DNA of 18,585 bases from DASZZV01 sp035544835. GTDB lineage: Bacteria > Acidobacteriota > Thermoanaerobaculia > Gp7-AA8. Below the pieces are notes generated by a model. The model was not told the DNA's origin. It did not search any database and worked only from the letters and a program-made list of their open reading frames with translations. Location of the stretch: NCBI GenBank assembly GCA_035544835.1, contig DASZZV010000300.1, positions 1 through 18,585 of the forward strand, written 5' to 3'. Shown in pieces: positions 7,041 through 14,272 of this stretch (position 1 is the first letter of the stretch; the number at the start of each line of letters is the position of its first letter). Position numbers and translations under genes: made by a program.

Positions 7041-8618
7041 ATGACCACCCTCACGACAGAAGACCCGGGCGGCCCCGACACCACAAAAGAGTCTTCTTTC
7101 CTGGAACGCCTGCGTGCGGCGCTGGACCTGCTCGAAGCCATCGACGACGATCGCGGATTGCTGGCTCATGCGGATCCGGAGGAACGGCAGCGGTTGCTCG
7201 ATTTGACGCGCCGCGTATCCGATCCGGACCATCGGGCCCGCCGGCGACTGGTCAAGGCCAATTCTCGACACCGCAAGGCGGCGCGGGTGGATGGTGACGA
7301 GAAAGTGCGCGCCGAGACCGGGATCAGGCGTTTGCGGCGCAAGGTCGAATTCAGCTCCCCGAATATTTATCCGCCGGAGGGATTCGTGCCGCACGACGGC
7401 GAGGAACCACCGCGGCAGACGACCGACTCGCAGCATTGTTACGTCTGTAAGCAGCACTACGTGACCGTTCACCATTTCTACGACCAGTTGTGTCCAGCCT
7501 GCGCCGAGCTCAATTTTGCAAAGCGATCGGAGCTAGCCGATCTGAGTGGTCGTGTGGCACTCCTCACGGGCGGACGGGTGAAGATCGGATACCAGGCCGG
7601 CCTGAAGTTGCTGCGCAGCGGCGCGCGACTCATCGTCACCACGCGCTTTCCGCGTGATTCGGCAGTGCGTTATGCAAGAGAGCCTGATTTTGAGCAGTGG
7701 GGGGATCGGCTGGAGATTTTCGGGCTCGACCTGCGCCACACGCCGAGCGTGGAGGCGTTCTGTCGCGAATTGCTCTCCTCGCACGGCCGATTGGATTTCA
7801 TCATCAATAATGCCTGCCAGACCGTGCGTCGTCCGCCCGCCTTCTACCAGCACATGATGGCGGGCGAAGCGGCGGCATTGAGCACCATGACGGAGAGTCA
7901 GCGCAGGCTGGTTGGCTCTTACGAGGGGCTGCGCAGCTATCACCTTCTTGCCGAGGGAGGGGCGCCCGACGCCGCGGCGTCGGGCGATCAGCGAAGGCCG
8001 GATTTCATCGGGCTGACGCACGCAGCACAACTCTCTCAGGTACCGCTTTTGCCGGAACACGAGGGCCGGGACCACGATCTTTTTCCCGAAGGGCGCCTCG
8101 ATCAGGATCTCCAGCAGGTCGATCTGCGCGCGCGGAACTCGTGGCGGTTGCTCATGGCCGAAGTATCGTCGGTGGAACTGCTGGAAGTGCAGCTTGTCAA
8201 CGCCATCGCCCCCTTCATTCTCAACGCCCGGCTCAAGCCGTTGATGTTACGTACTGCCGATCGCGACAAGCACATCGTCAATGTCTCGGCCGTGGAAGGG
8301 CAGTTCTATCGCAATCAGAAAACCACTCGCCATCCGCATACGAACATGGCCAAGGCGGCGTTGAACATGATGACCCGCACAGCCGCGGCCGACTATTACG
8401 GCGACGGCATTCACATGAACAGCGTCGATACCGGTTGGGTGACGGACGAGGATCCCTCCGCCCTGGCAGCGCGCAAGACGGCACAACATCGCTTTCATCC
8501 ACCGCTCGACATCATCGACGGCGCCGCCCGGATTGTCGACCCGATCGTCTCGGGAGTGAACACAGGAGTGCATGTATGGGGACAGTTTCTGAAGGATTAC
8601 AAGCCGGCGGATTGGTAA
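7041..8618 (+). CDS. Zinc-ribbon/short-chain dehydrogenase-reductase fusion with altered active site
   Basis: A 525-residue protein, about twice a classical SDR. Residues 1-130 are charged and helical. Residues 133-154 are CYVC-(14 residues)-CPAC, a four-cysteine zinc-binding knuckle. From residue ~168 a Rossmann fold begins: VALLTGGRVKIGYQAGLKLL holds the nucleotide-binding glycines (Gly177, Gly178, Gly183), and FIINNACQ (256-259) replaces the usual NNAG. An insertion of roughly 120 residues follows (about 280-385). The catalytic region reads NVSAVEGQFYRN (Ser416) and HTNMAKAALNMM (Lys438), so the YxxxK tyrosine is Thr434. The C-terminal VDTGWV is SDR-like. Cofactor binding is likely; ordinary SDR oxidoreduction is uncertain. 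Nothing beside it indicates a pathway. Confidence 0.85.
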   Translation: MTTLTTEDPGGPDTTKESSFLERLRAALDLLEAIDDDRGLLAHADPEERQRLLDLTRRVSDPDHRARRRLVKANSRHRKAARVDGDEKVRAETGIRRLRRKVEFSSPNIYPPEGFVPHDGEEPPRQTTDSQHCYVCKQHYVTVHHFYDQLCPACAELNFAKRSELADLSGRVALLTGGRVKIGYQAGLKLLRSGARLIVTTRFPRDSAVRYAREPDFEQWGDRLEIFGLDLRHTPSVEAFCRELLSSHGRLDFIINNACQTVRRPPAFYQHMMAGEAAALSTMTESQRRLVGSYEGLRSYHLLAEGGAPDAAASGDQRRPDFIGLTHAAQLSQVPLLPEHEGRDHDLFPEGRLDQDLQQVDLRARNSWRLLMAEVSSVELLEVQLVNAIAPFILNARLKPLMLRTADRDKHIVNVSAVEGQFYRNQKTTRHPHTNMAKAALNMMTRTAAADYYGDGIHMNSVDTGWVTDEDPSALAARKTAQHRFHPPLDIIDGAARIVDPIVSGVNTGVHVWGQFLKDYKPADW

Positions 8619-8626
8619 GTAGATGT

Positions 8627-8696
8627 CAGATGCCAGATGCCAGATGCCAGATGCCAGATGCCCGATGGCCGATGGCCGATGGCCGATGGCCGATTC
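8627..8696 (+). repeat. Left heptamer tandem array
   Basis: Five CAGATGC units (8627-8661) are followed by four CCGATGG units (8662-8689) and one degenerate unit, all in 7-base phase. The array starts 8 bases after the SDR stop. It is the mirror partner of the array at 9040-9088. Confidence 0.9.
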
Positions 8697-8717
8697 TAGC
8701 TGACGGTCGGATCAAAT

Positions 8718-8978
8718 GAACGCCGAAGGCGTTCCGGCTCGGTAGCCGGTGGTTAGCGCGAAGCGCTTACCACCGGTTGGAGAGGTCCCACCCTGATTGC
8801 TTCGAACGCCGGAGGCGTTCCGGACGCGATCCGGGCGAGCGTCGGTGAGCGCTTCCTTTAGTTTAGTTAGTTCGCGCCGGAACGCCTCCGGCGTTCACGC
8901 ATCGCGGGTTGGTTCTGAACCGGTGGTGGGCGCTTCGCGCCGACCACCGGCTACCGAGCCGGAACGCCTTCGGCGTTC
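8718..8978. repeat. 261-bp nested inverted-repeat element
   Basis: The outer arms are 61 bases each (8718-8778 and 8918-8978) and differ at only a few positions when one is reversed. Inner perfect 20-base arms lie at 8804-8823 and 8877-8896. Four copies of the small palindrome GAACGCC-NNN-GGCGTTC are present, one at the outer or inner end of each arm. Within each outer arm a further hairpin (GGTGGT...GCGC-GAA-GCGC...ACCACC) is seen, and one base pair in it differs by a compensating change between arms (A-T against G-C). No coding frame or transposase is present; a non-autonomous palindromic element is the best description. Confidence 0.85.
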
Positions 8979-9011
8979 GAGGAACCTATAGCTGTCAGCC
9001 AAATAGGCAGA

Positions 9012-9032
9012 ACGTTGCCAACAAGGCAACGT
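9012..9032. repeat. Hairpin ACGTTGCC/GGCAACGT
   Basis: A perfect 8-bp inverted repeat around the loop AACAA, between the palindromic element and the right heptamer array. It could act in transcription ending for either convergent gene, but there is no T-run. Confidence 0.5.
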
Positions 9033-9039
9033 ACTCAAC

Positions 9040-9088
9040 ATCTGACATCTGACATCTGACATCTGACATCCGCCATCCGCCATCCGCC
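9040..9088 (-). repeat. Right heptamer tandem array
   Basis: Four ATCTGAC units (9040-9067) then three ATCCGCC units (9068-9088). On the minus strand these read GGCGGAT and GTCAGAT, the same heptamer family as the left array but inverted. The array runs directly into the stop codon of the transporter gene (9092-9090). Confidence 0.9.
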
Positions 9089-9089
9089 A

Positions 9090-11045
9090 TCACATCTCTT
9101 CCTCTTTCACCGTTGCCGATCTCCCTGCGCGATACAGCAGTGCGCAGACTGCCGCGACGACGATCAGTCCGACGATCGTCGCGGCTACTCCCTCGATGTG
9201 CGAAAACTTTCTGGCGGCGAAGTGCACCGTGCCGAGGGCGCGACTCAGCGCTGATGCCGGCCACTTGCCGGATGTCGCTACCAGCCCGGCGATCAGGACT
9301 CCCGCCAGTCCTTCGCCGGCAATCATGCCCGATGCTGCAAGCACGCCGGGATCGTCCTCGGTCGCTTTTCCCTTGCGCCGTGCTTCGACGATCCGGCGCA
9401 TGATGCCGCCCACGAAGATCGGGGTGAGGCTGCCGAGCGGAAGATAGATGCCGACGGCGAAGGCTAGTCCGGGCAGCCCTGCGATCAGCGCGCAGATCGA
9501 CAGCGCCGCACCGATGCCGACCAGTCCCCACGGAAGCGAGCCTGCCAGCACACCCTCGATGACTGTCTTCATCAACGTCGCCTGCGGCGCCGGAAGCTCA
9601 GGCGAGCCGAAGGTGAAGGCCTTGCCGAGCAGAAGTACCGTTCCGGCCACGGCCCAGCAGGCGAAGGCGGCGCCGATGAACTGTCCGACCTGCTGTCGCG
9701 CCGGAGTCGCTCCGACGAGGTAGCCGGTCTTCAGATCCTGCGAGATATCGCCTGCTTTCGAAGCGGCGATACAAACGACTGTGCCGACCGTGAGGATCGC
9801 TGCACGCGCGGAAGGATCGCTCCAGCCGAGCAAAACGAATGTCACGGAAACGCCGAGCAGGGTGACCAGCGTCATCGCCGAAGTAGGATTCGACGACACG
9901 CCGATGAGACCGACGATGCGTGACGAGACGACGACGAAGGCCACGCCGAAAATCGCAACGCCCAGCGCGGCTACGACGCGTGGCCAGAAGGTCATCCCTC
10001 CGCCGAAGATGCCAGGAACGGCGATCAGTGTGATGACCACTGCTATCGGTACGACGAGCACGACCCATCCCGGAACATCGCGGTCCGTTCTCGGTACTCC
10101 CTCAGCGCCGTTCACGTCGACTCCCTGCCGGCGGACGCCTCGGACCACGGCAACAAATGATTGCGCCATGGTCGGCAGTGCTCGTGCGACGGCAACGATT
10201 CCCGCCGCCGCGACGGCGCCGGCACCGACGTAGCGCACGTAGCGCGACCAGATCTGCGCGGACGTCAGATCGTGAATTGGTATCTTCAGCTCCGGGAAAA
10301 GGGGAGCCGTGAGTCCGGCACCGACCATGGCGATGATCGGTGTGAGCACGGTGGCCGAGATCAGACTGCCCGACACCATGATGGCCGACTGCCGGTAGCC
10401 GAGCAGATAGCCGACCGCGAGAAGGGCCGGTGCGATCTCCAGGGCCAGCTCCGCTTTCGGAATTACGGGGACGTGCATCGACAACTCGGATGGAATGACC
10501 ATGAAGCCACCGAGCGAGAGTTTCACGGCGGCCCCAACCAGCAGTCCGATGAAGATCCACCGACCGGTGCTCCCGACACTCGTGGTGGCGCGCAACACCT
10601 CGGCGCAGGCGGTTCCTTCCGGATAGGGAAGCTCGTCGGCTGACTGAACGATCAGGAGCCGGCGCAGCGGCACCATGGCAGCGATGCCTAAGAGTCCTCC
10701 CAGCAGTGCCAGAATCGCGACCTGCCAGAACGGCGGAGTCATGCCCCACATGAAGAGCGCCGGGATGGTGAAGATCGTGCCGGTGGCCAATGATGAGCTG
10801 GCCGAGCCGATGGTCTGGGCGAGATTGGCCTCCAGGATCATGCCGCCGGCGCGGCGGGTCGACATCAGCTTGAACAGAGCGACCGTCAGGACGGCAATGG
10901 GAATCGACGTCGAGACCGTCAGCCCGACCCGCAGACCCAGATAGGCGTTGGCGGCTCCAAAGAGAACGCCGAACAGGATGCCTGCAGTGATGCTGCGAGC
11001 GGTCAACTCGATGACCGATTCCTCTTCCGGTGGCCCAACGCCCAT
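9090..11045 (-). CDS. OPT-family (oligopeptide) membrane transporter
   Basis: A 651-residue polytopic inner-membrane protein of the OPT superfamily, importers of small peptides or metal chelates energised by the proton gradient. Family hallmarks: FGAANAYLGLRVGLTVSTSI near the start, EANLAQTIGSASSSLATGT, and LPYPEGTACAEVLRA. About 14-16 hydrophobic segments span the length, ending in a charged KEEEM tail. The cargo cannot be told. I chose ATG 11045, with GGAGG 7 bases upstream; the frame also opens at a TTG (11096) overlapping the micro-ORF stop, but that extension is not family-like. It is the last gene of a probable operon behind the thioredoxin-like protein and the micro-ORF. The stop codon abuts the heptamer array. 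Confidence 0.92.
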   Translation of the reverse strand: MGVGPPEEESVIELTARSITAGILFGVLFGAANAYLGLRVGLTVSTSIPIAVLTVALFKLMSTRRAGGMILEANLAQTIGSASSSLATGTIFTIPALFMWGMTPPFWQVAILALLGGLLGIAAMVPLRRLLIVQSADELPYPEGTACAEVLRATTSVGSTGRWIFIGLLVGAAVKLSLGGFMVIPSELSMHVPVIPKAELALEIAPALLAVGYLLGYRQSAIMVSGSLISATVLTPIIAMVGAGLTAPLFPELKIPIHDLTSAQIWSRYVRYVGAGAVAAAGIVAVARALPTMAQSFVAVVRGVRRQGVDVNGAEGVPRTDRDVPGWVVLVVPIAVVITLIAVPGIFGGGMTFWPRVVAALGVAIFGVAFVVVSSRIVGLIGVSSNPTSAMTLVTLLGVSVTFVLLGWSDPSARAAILTVGTVVCIAASKAGDISQDLKTGYLVGATPARQQVGQFIGAAFACWAVAGTVLLLGKAFTFGSPELPAPQATLMKTVIEGVLAGSLPWGLVGIGAALSICALIAGLPGLAFAVGIYLPLGSLTPIFVGGIMRRIVEARRKGKATEDDPGVLAASGMIAGEGLAGVLIAGLVATSGKWPASALSRALGTVHFAARKFSHIEGVAATIVGLIVVAAVCALLYRAGRSATVKEEEM

Positions 11046-11092
11046 TAGGTTCCCTCCGTCAGTGTAGATGTTGCGAGAGGGGAGTTGCCCTG

Positions 11093-11212
11093 TCAATGTC
11101 TGGACGATTTGGTACAGCGGGAGTAGGGCGCGCAGCCGACTGGGAGATCCGCGGCGAGCAGGGTAGGGAGAGCGCGAGAGATGAGGGTGAGTAGCGAAAG
11201 AGATTTCCTCAT
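11093..11212 (-). CDS. 39-residue secreted micro-ORF
   Basis: MRKSLSLLTLISRALPTL starts a signal-peptide-like segment ending LLAADLP, followed by a short tail with two cysteines (VGCAPYSRCTKSSRH). AAGGA lies 7 bases before the ATG at 11212, a better ribosome site than those of several larger genes here. It begins 13 bases after the thioredoxin-like stop and ends 47 bases before the transporter start, all on one strand. It may be a real small exported peptide or the surviving N-terminus of a decayed secreted protein. I recognise no family. Confidence 0.45.
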   Translation of the reverse strand: MRKSLSLLTLISRALPTLLAADLPVGCAPYSRCTKSSRH

Positions 11213-11225
11213 TTGTTTATCCTTT

Positions 11226-11714
11226 TCAGTGTTCGGCGAGGAGCTTGTCGATTTGTTTCTTGACCAGGTCTCTGTCGATGGGACCCTGGTAGCGGGCCCG
11301 TTCGCGGCCCTTGCGGTCGAAGACAAAGGTGATCGGGATCTCGCCTTCGAACGAGTAAAACTCCAGCAGCCCTGGGACGGGGCCGGTGTAGTAGAGGTTC
11401 CGGAACAGAACCGATTTTCTCTCCAGAAAGGATTCGACCCTCTTCTTCCTCTTCGCGCGGTCGCCGGGAATGGCGTCATCGGTCGAGACGCCGATGATCT
11501 GAAGCTGCTTGTCGCTGTAGGTTGCATCGAGCGCGGTAAGGTCTTTCATTTCGGCCACGCATGGCGCGCACCAGGTGGCCCAGACATTGACGAGGCGCAC
11601 TTTCGCCGATGAGAAGTGCCGTGGAATACTCTTCGGTTGCGATATCTCCTCGAGAGTCTTCGCCTGGACCGAAATCGCGGCGATAAAAACGGACAGTGCG
11701 AAAGCGAAGCGCAT
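11226..11714 (-). CDS. TlpA/ResA-like exported thioredoxin-fold protein
   Basis: A 162-residue protein with a signal peptide (MRFAFALSVFIAAISVQA) and a thioredoxin fold. VRLVNVWATWCAPCVAEM holds the CxxC active site, Cys49 and Cys52, and GEIPITFVFD carries the cis-proline Pro127; the extra segment IIGVSTDD is typical of the TlpA/ResA/AhpC-like group. It is expected to act outside the cytoplasm as a disulfide reductant, for example in cytochrome c maturation or repair of oxidised cysteines; the partner is unknown. The start is ATG 11714, preceded by a weak GGAA. It heads a same-strand cluster with the micro-ORF and the OPT transporter. Its upstream region carries a REP-like cluster. Confidence 0.88.
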   Translation of the reverse strand: MRFAFALSVFIAAISVQAKTLEEISQPKSIPRHFSSAKVRLVNVWATWCAPCVAEMKDLTALDATYSDKQLQIIGVSTDDAIPGDRAKRKKRVESFLERKSVLFRNLYYTGPVPGLLEFYSFEGEIPITFVFDRKGRERARYQGPIDRDLVKKQIDKLLAEH

Positions 11715-11853
11715 CGGTTTCCGTAAGTCAGGTCTTTATCTTACGATGGCCTGCAGCGCGCTGACATCCTCGGCTTCTTTTGCGAAGGGTATCGGAGCGC
11801 CGCTGGAGTTCCATTTGGAAGCAGGGCTCCGAGTCAACGTAGCCGCCGTTACC

Positions 11854-11918
11854 CACCGGGCTTACGCCCGGTGCTCCCAGGACTTCGTGCTGGGCAAGAG
11901 CGGGCGCCTCGCCCGCTC
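11854..11918. repeat. REP-like triple-hairpin cluster, copy 2
   Basis: Three adjoining hairpins: CACCGGGC-TTAC-GCCCGGTG (11854-11873), CCCAG/CTGGG (11876-11880 with 11890-11894), and GAGCGGGCG-CCT-CGCCCGCTC (11898-11918). The first matches the palindrome at 6290-6305 in reverse orientation. Confidence 0.7.
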
Positions 11919-12000
11919 CCCTCGGAGATAGGACAACAGAATCCTTATCTTCCAGGCACTTCGTACTGCAACACCGGTTCTGGTTGAAATCAGCCGAGTC

Positions 12001-12006
12001 TATAAT
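12001..12006 (+). promoter_or_regulatory. Chemoreceptor -10 box
   Basis: A perfect TATAAT lies 24 bases upstream of ATG 12031. The -35 region is weak (TTCTGG at 17-base spacing; a better hexamer, TTGAAA, is only 11 bases away). The transcript leader would be under 20 bases yet contain the GGAG ribosome site. Confidence 0.5.
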
Positions 12007-12030
12007 CGACCAGTACAAATTGGAGCGGCG

Positions 12031-14076
12031 ATGATTCGCAATCTGAAGATCGGCATGAAGCTGGGTCTCATTGGATTAGCCTTTTCGATTCCGATCGCAA
12101 TTCTTCTTTTTCTCGTGATTCGCGGACTGAACAAGGACATTCGTTTCGCGCGGAAGGAGAAGATCGGGAACCAGTATCAGAGGCCGCTCGAGAAACTCTT
12201 TCGGGATGTGGTCTCGCATCGATTACTGGCACAGCAGGCGTCGCTTGGAGACACGGCGGCACAGGGCTCCCTGGCCTCGATCGCGGAAAAAGTCGAAGGG
12301 GACTTTCAGGAGATCGAACGAGTCGACGCGCTCTACCGTGAAGATCTCGAGACTACCGACGAGGGTCTCGCCAAACGAAAGCGTGCGTCCTTTGCACCGG
12401 CTAATCTGAAACGCGAATGGAATGACATCAAGACTCAGCCGACGGGATCGAGCTCGAGCTCCCGCTATGACCAGGTCGTCGCTGACATCCGGGGTCTGAT
12501 CTCCCACGTCGGCGATACCTCGAATCTGATCCTGGATCCGGACCTGGATTCCTACTACATGATGGATGTCACGCTGCTGGCCCTTCCTCAGACTCAGGAC
12601 CGGCTGCAGCAGGTGGCGATCTTTGCCTCAACGTTGCTGCAAGACACGTCGCGGCCGATCAAAAGCAGGATGAAGCTGAATAGTCTCGATGAGATGCTGC
12701 GCTCCGACCTCGAGCATATCAACGCCAGCTCCAGGACCGCGGTCACTGAGGATCCCAACTTTTACGGCGCCTCGCCAAGCCTCTCGCAGAACCTTTCTCC
12801 GGCCCTCGAGGCTAACGGAAAATTGATCGAGGCCTTCGCGGCGCCAGTCGGCGAGATCGCCGAATCCGAGACGGCAAAGACGACGCCCGACGTCCCGTTG
12901 ACTCTCGGACTGCAGGCCCTCGATCAGGACTTCCGTCTTTGGGATATCGCCGTCGCTGAGCTCGATACACTCCTGAACAAGAGGATCGGCTCGCTGGTCT
13001 TCCAGCGAACCATCGGCCTCGGGCTCAGCGCCATAGCGCTGAGCGTCTGGGCTGTTCTGTTCTTCATCATGCGCTCCATTACCCGCCCCCTCGAGGAGGC
13101 AGTCGTCGTCCTTACACAAGCGACCGACCAGGCCGATCTGACCAGGAGACTCCGGGTCACCGGTACCGATGAAGTGGGCATCCTGTCGGTGAACTTCAAC
13201 AAGTTCATCGAGAATCTGGAGCGGCTCATACGACTCGTGGTGCGCTCTGGGGATCAAGTCGCGGCCTCGACCAGTCATATCGCCGCGGGGTCGAAAGAGC
13301 TCGAGGCCACGGTCGCCGAACAGGTCGCGGCTACGAACGAGGTGGCGGTCACAGCCAGGGAGATCTCGGCTACCTCGTCAGATCTGGCCAAGACCATGAA
13401 CGACGTTTCGCGGATGGCCGAATCGACGTCCGAGTTAGCCAGACAGGGGCAACACGATCTGCAGGAAATGGAAGGAAGCATGGGACGCATGGAGGAAGCT
13501 TCCGGTGCGGTCTCGGCCAAACTGGCAGTCATCAACGAGAAGGCCGGCAACATCTCTTCCGTGGTTACGACCATCACCAAAGTCGCCGACCAGACCAATC
13601 TCCTTTCCCTCAATGCGGCCATCGAAGCGGAGAAGGCCGGGCAGTATGGCCAGGGATTCGCCGTGGTAGCTCGCGAGATCCGGCGCCTGGCCGACCAGAC
13701 CGCGGTGGCGACCCTGGACATCGAAAAGATGGTCAGGGAAATGAAGACGGCCGTCTCATCGGGCGTGATGAGCATGGATAAGTTCTCGGACCAGGTCCGG
13801 AAGGCGGTCGAGGCGGTGAGGAAGGTGGGCCTGCAACTCGCGGCGATCATCGAGCAGGTGCAGGAGGTGACTCCGAGGTTCGATGCGGTGCGCATGGGAA
13901 TGGAGACGCAATCGTCCTCGGCGCAACAGATCAGCGAGTCGATGGCCCAGCTCAGTCAGACCACCCAGCAGACCGCGCAGGCGCTGGCGGAGACGAATCG
14001 TTCCATCGAACAGCTCGATGAGGCCGCCCGGTCACTCGACGAAATGTCGCAACGTTTCAAGCTGACCGCGGCGTGA
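12031..14076 (+). CDS. Methyl-accepting chemotaxis protein
   Basis: A 681-residue transmembrane chemoreceptor. TM1 spans about residues 10-31 (LGLIGLAFSIPIAILLFLVI). The extracytoplasmic sensor domain, to about 325, is helical and contains LILDPDLDSYYMMD, a motif seen in helical-bundle sensor domains of unknown ligand. TM2 is about 328-349 (IGLGLSAIALSVWAVLFFIM), followed by HAMP (RSITRPLEEAVV...) and a long coiled-coil signalling domain. The hairpin tip VADQTNLLSLNAAIEAEKAG (518-537) is canonical, and the stretch after it (AREIRRLADQTAVATLDI) resembles WspA-type receptors, from memory. There is no C-terminal CheR-binding pentapeptide (it ends FKLTAA). GGAG lies 5 bases before the ATG. No che or wsp genes adjoin, so it is an orphan receptor here. 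Confidence 0.95.
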   Translation: MIRNLKIGMKLGLIGLAFSIPIAILLFLVIRGLNKDIRFARKEKIGNQYQRPLEKLFRDVVSHRLLAQQASLGDTAAQGSLASIAEKVEGDFQEIERVDALYREDLETTDEGLAKRKRASFAPANLKREWNDIKTQPTGSSSSSRYDQVVADIRGLISHVGDTSNLILDPDLDSYYMMDVTLLALPQTQDRLQQVAIFASTLLQDTSRPIKSRMKLNSLDEMLRSDLEHINASSRTAVTEDPNFYGASPSLSQNLSPALEANGKLIEAFAAPVGEIAESETAKTTPDVPLTLGLQALDQDFRLWDIAVAELDTLLNKRIGSLVFQRTIGLGLSAIALSVWAVLFFIMRSITRPLEEAVVVLTQATDQADLTRRLRVTGTDEVGILSVNFNKFIENLERLIRLVVRSGDQVAASTSHIAAGSKELEATVAEQVAATNEVAVTAREISATSSDLAKTMNDVSRMAESTSELARQGQHDLQEMEGSMGRMEEASGAVSAKLAVINEKAGNISSVVTTITKVADQTNLLSLNAAIEAEKAGQYGQGFAVVAREIRRLADQTAVATLDIEKMVREMKTAVSSGVMSMDKFSDQVRKAVEAVRKVGLQLAAIIEQVQEVTPRFDAVRMGMETQSSSAQQISESMAQLSQTTQQTAQALAETNRSIEQLDEAARSLDEMSQRFKLTAA

Positions 14077-14136
14077 GGTGGAGCGAGCCGCTCTCAGGGA
14101 GGCGGTGAGTCTTACTGTTATTCGTTGAAATAATTC

Positions 14137-14165
14137 TTGTTAAATGAATTGTCCGGCCGTAGAAT
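14137..14165 (+). promoter_or_regulatory. Promoter of the giant secreted-protein gene
   Basis: TTGTTA (14137-14142), 17 bases, then TAGAAT (14160-14165): 4 of 6 and 5 of 6 to consensus with ideal spacing. The predicted transcript start near 14172 gives a leader of about 100 bases that includes the terminator-like hairpin at 14217-14243. Confidence 0.55.
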
Positions 14166-14216
14166 TCGCGCCGCCAAATCGTTTCTACAACTGAAGAAGA
14201 ATCACCGAGAGAGAGG

Positions 14217-14243
14217 TGCGGGGTTCTACCCGCATTTTTTTTT
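14217..14243 (+). terminator. Intrinsic terminator in the leader before the giant gene
   Basis: TGCGGG-GTTCTA-CCCGCA forms a 6-bp GC-rich stem (14217-14234) followed at once by nine Ts (14235-14243). A small CACC/GGTG hairpin (14203-14218) overlaps its 5' side. The end of this structure lies only 29 bases before ATG 14273. It could terminate the chemoreceptor transcript, but the best promoter for the downstream gene lies upstream of it, so attenuation of that gene is plausible. Confidence 0.7.
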
Positions 14244-14272
14244 GCCGCCATCGCTCCACCAAGGAAAGCCAG

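Larger units (their letters stand above)
11715..12030. other. Divergent intergenic region with REP-like cluster
   Basis: Between the thioredoxin-like gene (-) and the chemoreceptor (+). It holds the hairpin cluster at 11854-11918 and the chemoreceptor -10 box at 12001. On the minus strand, a 41-codon frame that opens inside the REP palindrome runs through SKWNSSGAPIPFAKEAED to a stop at 11738-11736. It has no start codon context and is probably the flank of a dispersed repeat, or a gene scrap. Confidence 0.45.

Noticed and set aside
8627..9088. CRISPR-like array
   Set aside because: Units are 7 bases in direct tandem with no spacers, and no cas genes are nearby.
11046..11096. TTG start of the OPT transporter at 11096
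   Set aside because: The extra 17 residues are not family-like, and GGAGG is correctly placed before ATG 11045.
11728..12018. 96-codon minus-strand ORF upstream of the thioredoxin-like gene
   Set aside because: It runs through three hairpins of a REP-like cluster and the chemoreceptor promoter, with no ribosome site; probably non-coding repeat.
14081..14093. GAGCG/CGCTC hairpin just after the chemoreceptor stop as its terminator
   Set aside because: Only a 5-bp stem with a 3-base loop and no T-run; the hairpin at 14217-14243 is a far better terminator.
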